DNA from: Diplonema japonicum
Lineage: Eukaryota > Euglenozoa > Diplonemea > Diplonemida > Diplonemidae
Reading direction: 5' to 3'
DNA length: 64,000 bases
Assembly (NCBI GenBank): GCA_964019335.1
Contig: OZ025693.1
Coordinates: forward strand, 434,001 to 498,000
Of this stretch, positions 56,748-64,000 are shown in pieces; position 1 is the stretch's first letter; every line of letters starts with the position of its first letter. The notes beneath the pieces are model-generated. The model had not been told where the DNA came from. It did not search any database and saw only the letters and a list, made by a program, of their open reading frames with translations. The position numbers and the translations under genes were made by a program.

Positions 56748-56858
56748 CGCCTTTACAGGCGTTCTCATGTAGGACACACCCCCTCCCTCTCCCTCCCTTT
56801 ACTTGTAGATCTTTCATATCAGCATTGTGTCGCCGGAACATTCAACAGAATTTTTAAC

Positions 56859-58775
56859 ATGACCGACAAAGAGGCAGTCTCGAAGGCAGAGGACGTGCAG
56901 AAGAGGAGTTTCACAAAGTGGGTGAACGTCCAATTGAAGAAGGGTGACCATGATGAAGAAGTCACTGACCTTGCCGAAGATCTCAAGACGGGGATTGTAC
57001 TCTTGAAAGTGCTTGCCAGTACTACAGGCCAGAATCTCCCGCCTTATAACAAAGTGTGCAAGAGCGAGATCCAGAGAGTCAGCAATCAGAGCATCGTCAT
57101 CGACTTCTTTCAGAGTGCGAAGATCAAACTTATTGGGATCGGCCCGCAGGACCTGGCTGATGGTAACATGAGGGCTATGCTTGCGGCTATGTGGGCCATC
57201 ATTTACGCTCAGCAGATCGGTGCCATCAAGGGTGAAGCCAGCGGGAAGGCAGGGCTGCTGTTGTGGGTGAAGCGTGCTGTGGGGTCTTACGATTTGCAGG
57301 TCACGGACTTCAAGAAGTCGTGGTCGTCAGGCCTTGTGCTCACCGCACTTATTCACAAATACAAGCCAAACGCCCTCTCATTCACTGAGGCTGCTGACCT
57401 CAGCCCCGGAGAACGGGTGCAGAAGTGTATCGACGTGGCGCAGAAGGACCTCGGAATTGAACCCCTCATCGACGCTTCGGATATGGAGCACGCCATCGAT
57501 GAGAAGGCCATTATGACTTACATCAGTGAGTTCTTTGCCCTCTTCAGCAAGGTGCAGGACAAGGAGGTGGCACAGAGGCGTGTTGTGAAGTTCTTCGAGA
57601 CGCAGAGGACCATCGAGAACTTCCAGGTCGACTACGAGACGAAGACGTCTGATGTGCTGGAGTTTATTCTTGAAGCGAAGTCCCAGATGGAAGGCGAACC
57701 AGAAGGGTTGGTGGAGTCCAGGAAGTTCTTGGACAAAGTGAATGAATTCAGATCAGGGCCCTTGGCTGAGAAAAGGGTTGTGAAGGAGAGCCTTGAAGGA
57801 ATCCTCTCCAATCTGCAGACCACACTGTCTTGCCACCAAAGGGCAAGCTACACCCCTAGTGATGACCAGACGCTTGACAATGTCGAAACACAGTGGAGCG
57901 CTTTGGAAGAGGCGGCCAACAAGCACCTCTCAAAGACACGTGACGCCTACGTCAAGGCTAAACAAGACGTGACTGCCAAGTACTTGGAAGTGACGCAGGA
58001 AGGCAACACACAGATCGGTGAGCTTGCTTCAAGCTTGAGATCGCTGACCGGTGACGACCCCGCCAAACTTCTAAAGAAGGCAAAAGAGTTCAAGAAAACC
58101 GCTGAACCACTCTTAGAGATTGTGGAAAAGGCGGCAAAGCTGGGCGAAGAGTTGCAGCAGGCTAATGTGAACGTAGACGATATTGCAGGGCTTGAGGTGC
58201 GGGCAGACGACCTGGAGAGGGCGTTCGCTGACCTCACGAAGAATATCAATAAGAAATGTACATTCTTGGAGAACCAGGTTGAATCTAAAAAGGGTTCGAC
58301 TGTCAGTGCAGACAAGCTTGCGGAGATCAAGGAAACCTTCGACCACTTCGACTCCAACAACAGCGGCACGCTGACAGGCGAGGACTTCGACAATGCATTG
58401 AAGGGACTGGGCAGAAACCTGTCTGACATCGAGACAACAAAACTCTTCAAGTATGCCTAACACTATGCAGACACATTTCTCAGGAGCTCCATCAGCGGGT
58501 CGAGCATGACTTTTGATGAGTTCGTTGCTGTCATGACGAAGATGGAGGCGGACGCTGACACTCCTGAGGAGATCTTGTCTTCTATTGCTTCCCTGCAGGT
58601 ATGCCAACACACAGCATAAACTACTTTACAGGGCGAAGGGGAGGGCGGGCTCACCAAAGAAGCCCTCGTTGCATCTCTCGGAGAAGAGACCGCAGCCTAC
58701 TTCATCAACAAGCTCCCTGAGAAGGATGGGAAGTACGATTTCGCATCGTACTTGCAAAAAGTCTACAAGAAGTGA
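56859..58775 (+). CDS. Alpha-actinin with short rod
   Basis: Three exons, 56859-58450, 58484-58598 and 58632-58775; both introns are 33 nt and contain an in-frame TAA. The product is 616 residues. Two calponin homology domains occupy about 15-120 and 130-235 (KRSFTKWVNVQLKKGDHDEE; GLLLWVKRAVGSYDLQ), forming an actin-binding unit. A helical rod of only about 250 residues follows, much shorter than the four spectrin repeats of animals and close to Entamoeba-type actinins. EF-hands form the end: DSNNSGTLTGED is a canonical loop, and later hands (SMTFDEFVAVM) are degenerate. It should cross-link actin filaments, perhaps with calcium control. Confidence 0.93.
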
Positions 58776-59055
58776 ACGGTCATACGACTCTAGCCACCTA
58801 CCGCATGATGCTAACAATATTTCTTTTAGTGTTTTGATTCTGTTAAAATAGACACCTTGGTCCACCTGCTGTTCCTCATGATAGATACCATATCTCAGCT
58901 CTCACATAGCTGCAGATGATGATGTGGCTTCGTAGATTGTAGACTGCCAGTCAGGACTTGCACCCTAGTCTCCCTTTGTTTTCCCCCGCTTCCCCGTTCC
59001 TGCATGGTGAGATGGATCTATCTGTGGACAGCTTCGGATGCCACCAACCAACGTC
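58776..59055. other. Intergenic, likely alpha-actinin 3' flank
   Basis: This is about 280 nt of ordinary-complexity sequence with no feature recognised. It leads into the possible small spliced gene at 59056. Confidence 0.5.
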
Positions 59056-59328
59056 ATGTCAAGAAGCGGAATCCCCGTGATTGATTTGCTGACAAACTCA
59101 GCTGCAGGACAACATCTTCTTCGTCTTCCACAGCTATGGGGCACGTTGTGTGGCTCTACGTAGCACGTTTAGACTTTATGGGAAGCCGCTCAACAAGGTT
59201 TATGGTTTTATCTTCATTCTTTTTTTCTTATTCCTTTTTCTTATATTTCTGCTTCCTCAATTCTTTGCCCTCCTCACCTTTGTTATCCTTGACACGGCCA
59301 CATCACCTTACAGGCGCTGATGGCGTAG
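59056..59328 (+). CDS. Possible small spliced gene, about 41 residues
   Basis: Exons 59056-59076, 59108-59197 and 59314-59328 would give MSRSGIPDNIFFVFHSYGAR, then CVALRSTFRLYGKPLNK and ALMA. The first intron is 31 nt (GTGATT...TGCAG) and the second about 116 nt (GTTTAT...TTACAG). The middle exon looks like real protein, with alternating hydrophobic residues. The TAG stop lies one base before the ATG of the next gene. It could instead be a leader exon or chance. Confidence 0.3.
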
Positions 59329-59329
59329 G

Positions 59330-61167
59330 ATGAGCAACTGGCGAGACGGCGCTGTTTCCAAGTTGGCCTCTCTGAGACAGCCAAGAAGAACGTTCAATAG
59401 GAATTATGCAGCGGACAATGTGGGTGACACACGTAGGCCACGTAACCAAGCACATCAACTTGTTGATACTACAATCAACAGCTTGGAGGAAATTATGCAT
59501 GCCCAGAGCGAAGACATCGACGGTCTTCGATCTCGTGTAAGCAGCACAGCTGCTAGCGCTGCATTTCAATTGGATTCTGATTCATATCTTTTAGATGCTG
59601 CCGCCTCGCAGCTTGAACGTGCATCGCATCACACAACTGTTTTGCAGAACTTCTACACCCAGCAAACCACTAAATCCTTTTCCACAGAAGGCACCCAAAC
59701 TCGATTTCCTCATTTATCAACTGCTACCCAAACAGAATGCAAACTTCATTCAGCAGCAGTTCAAACATCGACTAAACGACTGACCCTTTCTGCATCCGAT
59801 TTATTTACCTCAATTAGCACTTCTACATCAGAGTCGAAGACTACATCTAACATTGCATCAGTTCAGACAACTAACATCTCATCTTCTTCATTAAGCTGCG
59901 TACATTACGTCCCATTTTCGCTACACCCATCTGATGTCATCAATGAATCTCCTCATGATGAGCTTCACACTCTTCGCTCAATAGTTAAAGACCTCCAGTC
60001 TAGTATCTCTGAGTCACTCAGTCTTCAATCAGTTTTGCAGACCTCTCTTGGTACACAATCCTACAATCGTCTTCGTCATTTAGTTTCACCCCTTGCTCCT
60101 ACACATGCATCTCCACTCCGTCTTTCACGTACTCAACGGGACACATTCTTTGCTTCTCCACAACAGACTCCACTTCCTTCTAATACAAGTAACACTCCTG
60201 TACCTCTTCTTCCTCGGGAACAAGAACAGGACCCCCCGAAAACGGGCCCCGAGAACTTCGTGCGGGAGATCGTGGAGGAGCTGGTGGACAAGGTGGCGCC
60301 CGCCCCGAACCTGGACGCACTGCTGCGCGAAAACGCAGAGCTCAGCGAGAAGCTGCAGGCGCTCCGCGGACGCGCCGCAGAGGAGGTCCTGCTATCGACG
60401 GCGGAGACCGTGCGCGTTGGGAGAAGGGATCCAAAACAACAACTAACCGCGTCCTCGCAGGAGCTGCAGTCCCTTGTGGACGAGGAGGTGCGCGCAGCCG
60501 AGGGGGAGCGAGCGCAAACCTGCGGTGTCGAGGTTGAGTACCTCCCTACGCCCGGGGAGCAGCGCGCGGTGGAGCTCGAGGGGATGGCCTGGGAGGACCT
60601 GAAGGCCGCGGTCGTGGAAGCGGAGGCGAAGTGCGTGGTCTTGGAGAGCAACCTTAACCGTCTTCCTTTTGCGGCGCCTCTTCTTCCTCGGGAACAAGAA
60701 CAGGACCCCCCGAAAACGGGCCCCGAGAACTTCGTGCGGGAGATCGTGGAGGAGCTGGTGGACAAGGTGGCGCCCGCCCCGAACCTGGACGCACTGCTGC
60801 GCGAAAACGCAGAGCTCAGCGAGAAGCTGCAGGCGCTCCGCGGACGCGCCGCAGAGGAGGTCCTGCTATCGACGGCGGAGACCGTGCGCGTTGGGAGAAG
60901 GGATCCAAAACAACAACTAACCGCGTCCTCGCAGGAGCTGCAGTCCCTTGTGGACGAGGAGGTGCGCGCAGCCGAGGGGGAGCGAGCGCAAACCTGCGGT
61001 GTCGAGGTTGAGTACCTCCCTACGCCCGGGGAGCAGCGCGCGGTGGAGCTCGAGGGGATGGCCTGGGAGGACCTGAAGGCCGCGGTCGTGGAAGCGGAGG
61101 CGAAGTGCGTGGTCTTGGAGAGCAACCTTAACCGTCTTCCTTTTGCGGCGCCTCTTCTTCCTCGGGA
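59330..61167 (+). CDS. Protein with LC8-type TQT motifs and exact 158-residue coiled-coil repeats (3' end lost in gap)
   Basis: ATG at 59330 (MSNWRDGAVSKLASLRQPRR). Residues ~110-240 are S/T-rich and carry several dynein-light-chain-like motifs: EGTQTRF, TATQTECK, AAVQTSTK, ASVQTTN and LGTQSYN. TQT within short linkers is the usual LC8 binding signal. From 60203 a 474-bp (158-codon) unit is repeated without any visible base change: 60203-60676 and 60677-61150, with a third beginning at 61151 before the gap. Each unit encodes coiled coil (LLRENAELSEKLQALRGRAA). The unit is GC-rich, unlike the upstream exon. The frame stays open past the gap but that sequence looks unrelated. Possibly a centrosomal or axonemal scaffold. 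Confidence 0.7.
60203..61167. repeat. 474-bp perfect coding tandem repeat (two full copies plus a start)
   Basis: Copies begin at 60203, 60677 and 61151 and share all bases I compared. The array ends at the N gap, so copy number is unknown and may have collapsed in assembly. A BamHI-like GGATCC lies in each unit near 60427 and 60901. Confidence 0.95.
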
Positions 61168-61367
61168 NNNNNNNNNNNNNNNNNNNNNNNNNNNNNNNNN
61201 NNNNNNNNNNNNNNNNNNNNNNNNNNNNNNNNNNNNNNNNNNNNNNNNNNNNNNNNNNNNNNNNNNNNNNNNNNNNNNNNNNNNNNNNNNNNNNNNNNNN
61301 NNNNNNNNNNNNNNNNNNNNNNNNNNNNNNNNNNNNNNNNNNNNNNNNNNNNNNNNNNNNNNNNNNN
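61168..61367. other. Assembly gap of 200 N
   Basis: The round length indicates a scaffold gap of estimated or default size. It falls inside a perfect tandem array, which explains the assembly failure. Confidence 0.99.
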
Positions 61368-62538
61368 AGAGGCGCAGGCACGCAGAACACGAACGACCAA
61401 TAAAGTACAGAAACTGTAGCTTTAGAATCGTTGGTGGCCGTTTCCTTGTATCCCGCTCGGGAGGAGGATGTCCGCTGGCTTTGCACTTTTTTCCCAACTT
61501 TAAAAAACCAAGAGGTTGCTTTATTTCTCGTGCGGGTTTGCGGGTTTGCGGGTTGAGGAAGGGGGGGTGGGGGCCCAGGGGCCACGGGAAGGGGGATTTT
61601 TTCTGGGGGGAAAAAGTTTTTTTTCCCCGTTTCGACTTCGGGTGGTTCAACTTTTTCCCCCTTTTCAAACCGAAATGGCCTGCATACCACCGTGGGTTTT
61701 CCACTTTGGGGAAAATTTTTATGAGGGGTTTTTTGGTGATCATAGAGGGGTTAGACGAAATGTTATCAAAATTTCTGTACTTGGAAAAAAAAATTTTTTT
61801 TTCCACTCTGCCCATGCCCCTTAAGGGAAATTTTTGTACTTATAAAATATTTTTCTTTCCTAGAAAAAGATTTTTGTACTTAGAAAAGGAAATTCTTTTT
61901 CTTCCTTCTTTTTTTTTTTTTTTCCCCAATTTTAAAAAACCAAGTGATTGCTTTATTTCTCGTGCGGGTTTGTGTAGCTTTAGAATCGTTGGTGGCTAAC
62001 AAAATCTTTTTTAAAAAGAGAATGAAAAATAAAAAAGGGGGGTGCTCATTTCTCGTGCGGGTTGCTCAAAATGGCGACTTCCAAGGATAGCCCCCTATAA
62101 CCCCTTTGGGACATAGGGCGGGTCACTTAGCGAATATGGAGCGTGAATGAAAAGACTAGTTCCTTCTTATCTTAACACGGTTATTGATTGCTTGTACTCA
62201 TTTGCCAACCATTTTATCAAAATACTAGTTTTCATTTGTGAGTATTGTTGTGTTCCCTCTCAATGTTGCTGTTTCTTTTATGTTAGACAAATAGATAAAT
62301 CCCAATAGATCCCAATAGATCCCAATAGATAAATCCCAATAACGTCGGATCAGCTACCTTGGAACGCCCACATATTTCCGCTATTCTATTCCAATTCCAG
62401 GAGATGCACTTTTCTGCAAGCTAGTTTAGATCACGTTAATACTTCAAGGAATGTCTGACATTTGCTAAAGTAAGATGTGCATAAAGGGGTCTCTGTGAGG
62501 GCATGTGTCAACCCACATGTACTTCGTGACATGGACTG

Positions 62539-62572
<34 letters not shown>

Positions 62573-62696
62573 ATGAACAAGAAAAACAATTTTTTGAAAG
62601 ACAACGTACACGGTAACCAAATAACTTTTTTCCACCGTCGCCTTCAACTTGCAACTTTTTTTCCACCATCCACAGTAACCTGCAACTTTTTATCGG
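61368..62696. repeat. Low-complexity and duplicated segments after the gap
   Basis: TGTAGCTTTAGAATCGTTGG occurs at about 61416 and 61974. TTGCTTTATTTCTCGTGCGG follows AAAAAACCAAG at about 61517 and 61946, and a partial copy lies near 62048. TTTTTGTACTT recurs near 61771, 61830 and 61873. AATAGATCCC repeats lie near 62300. A T run is at 62541-62570, and 62590-62690 resembles the 3837-4011 element. No gene was recognised. Confidence 0.6.
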
Positions 62697-62932
62697 GAGT
62701 GAGTGAGTGAGTGAGTGAGTGAGTGAGTGAGTGAGTGAGTGAGTGAGTGAGTGAGTGAGTGAGTGAGTGAGTGAGTGAGTGAGTGAGTGAGTGAGTGAGT
62801 GAGTGAGTGAGTGAGTGAGTGAGTGAGTGAGTGAGTGAGTGAGTGAGTGAGTGAGTGAGTGAGTGAGTGTGGGAGGGAGGGAGGGAGGGAGGGAGGGAGG
62901 GAGGGAGAAGGGGGGGGGGGGGGGGGGGGGGG
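62697..62932. repeat. (GAGT)43 microsatellite followed by (GGGA)n and a G run
   Basis: 172 bp of perfect GAGT (62697-62868) changes to GGGA units (62871-62907) and then about 22 G (62911-62932). The stepwise change of unit suggests replication slippage from one seed. Confidence 0.97.
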
Positions 62933-62974
62933 ATGGGAAAAGGGGGGAGAAACGCAGTGTCTATACTTGTAGCA

Positions 62975-63199
62975 CCGCCTGTGACAACGAGCCTCCAGAT
63001 GAACGGTTCTCATCTTCGCCTCCACATGGACCACGCAAGCCCAAGTTCCTGAAGATCTTCACCCTTGTTCCTGTCCAGGACCTCTCCCTCCCAAACCAGT
63101 TTGAACTTGTACCAACAGCTCCCCACCAAATCGATCCCTTATTTAACATCAGAGGCGAAGTACTGAGGTTTCAGATTGCCGCCCGACATGTTTGTTGAC
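62975..63199 (+). other. Possible exon or coding fragment
   Basis: A plus-strand frame reads CDNEPPDERFSSSPPHGPRK, then FLKIFTLVPVQDLSLPNQFE and NIRGEVLRFQIAARHVC before a stop. Composition looks protein-like, unlike the flanks, and TTGTAG just upstream could be a 3' splice site. No start, partner exon or family was found; it could be part of a gene or of a transposon. Confidence 0.3.
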
Positions 63200-63365
63200 C
63201 TGGTTGGGAGTTGTGCTGAAAACAAAGGAGGAAAACAAGAACTGTAATATCAGCTAATTTTAGTCCGACAAGTGACACCATACAACAAAAAGGAAAAAAA
63301 AAAAAAAAAAGAAAAAAAAGCTGACGATAATTCCGAACAAAATTATTTCTTTATGAATGGTATCA

Positions 63366-64000
63366 CTACTCTCGTTCCTTCGTGGTTATCATGGTCAGCA
63401 CCTTGCCCTCGAACCTGTTGTGGTGTTGCTATTGCTGGAAAGCATACCCATTGCTCCTGTCGATGCCGTCCCACATGTACCCAGCTCTGATGCCAAAACG
63501 GTTTGCGGGTGAGATGCCATCGTAAAACTGTGGTGTGTAATGGTGTGTTGTGCACTGTGTACCTTTTGTCGTGTGGCTGCGCTCTCCGCAAACTCCTTTT
63601 CCTTTCGACGCTTTTCTTTCTTCTCTTTTTTACTTTTCTTTTCTTTCTTGCCTTTCTTATCCTTCTTAGCTTCACCTTCGTCCCCACCATCAAACCTGTG
63701 AGCGTGGTTGAAGTGTGGCCACATACATGTCTGTGTCCTTACGCATCATGTCCAGCAGAGGGTCGTCCATGCGGATCTCCTCTCGTTTGCGTTTCTTGTT
63801 CCGTTCTTCTTCTTCGTCACTGTCAGCTGCTGGTTCTTCTTGTTGTGCTTCCGACTGCACAATGCCACGGCCCCATTTCTGCTGTTCTTCAGTAAGCTCC
63901 TTCTTCGGGTTCTCTTTTTGTTCTTTTGGATTATAATCCAGTTCCTTTCCAGACCCCTTTGCGCGGTATCTGTAAAAAATAAATATGAGCTCGTCCGGGA
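63366..64000 (-). CDS. BUD13: BUD13 homologue, C-terminal part (5' exons beyond window)
   Basis: Visible exons are 63727-63969, 63563-63695, 63448-63527 and 63366-63414; introns are 31, 35 and 33 nt. An upstream intron ends TTTTTTACAG at 63970. The protein reads [20 protein letters not shown], then [30 protein letters not shown], a lysine/glutamate run, and [32 protein letters not shown]. WGxGxxQ and the RxGYxWDGxDRSNGFE ending are the BUD13 signature, and two introns fall inside that block, confirming the splicing. BUD13 is part of the RES complex of the spliceosome, fitting an intron-bearing genome. Confidence 0.93.

Noticed and set aside
60133-61815. 560-residue minus-strand frame across the gap
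   Set aside because: It is the antisense of the coding repeats plus N positions.
61368-61999. Continuation of the 474-bp repeat gene beyond the N gap
   Set aside because: The frame is open only by chance: the sequence after the gap is duplicated low-complexity DNA, and the N length need not keep frame.
62690-63034. THSLTHSLTHSL frame on the minus strand
   Set aside because: It is a direct translation of the GAGT microsatellite.

Overview
The window is nuclear DNA from a eukaryote, most likely a unicellular flagellate. Genes are interrupted by very short GT-AG introns (31-60 nt, 5' site mostly GTATGC). The proteins are eukaryotic: DENN, PH, FYVE-like kinase, UTP6, DDX31/Dbp7, PUF, alpha-actinin, BUD13 and the ciliary protein CFAP77. 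Long A, T, G and C runs fill introns and intergenic DNA but not exons. I cannot name the lineage. I recognised no tRNA, rRNA, CRISPR array or bacterial-type operon.

Layout. From 1 to 44132 all 20 credible single-copy protein genes are on the minus strand: DENN/PDZ/polyQ (cut by the window edge), PH protein, fatty acid hydroxylase, unknown, FYVE-like kinase, mitochondrial DEAD-like helicase, unknown, FMN-binding protein, PC-esterase-like membrane protein, LRR protein, PPP phosphatase, PDZ protein, CFAP77, a 54-residue protein, UTP6, RING protein, coiled-coil protein, DDX31, and PUF. Transposon remnants lie between them: a frameshifted piggyBac transposase, a retroelement-like fragment, two 326-bp repeats about 97% identical, and two related elements with imperfect inverted ends.

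From about 44.3 to 52.5 kb there is a gene-free repeat island. It holds 459-bp inverted arms built of ~50-bp units, a second overlapping inverted pair, direct repeats and short tandem arrays. Transcription polarity switches across it. To its right, four genes run on the plus strand: a PDZ protein with a PARP-like domain, an IQ-motif protein, a short-rod alpha-actinin, and a protein with TQT motifs followed by exact 474-bp coding repeats that run into a 200-N assembly gap. After more repeats, the 3' half of BUD13 lies on the minus strand at the right edge.

Functional themes are RNA work (UTP6, DDX31, PUF, BUD13, mitochondrial helicase), cytoskeleton and cilium (alpha-actinin, CFAP77, the TQT protein) and membrane or signalling (DENN, PH, kinase, phosphatase, RING). 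Nothing shows that neighbours act together. The shared polarity and the repeat-filled strand switch are the strongest large-scale signals.
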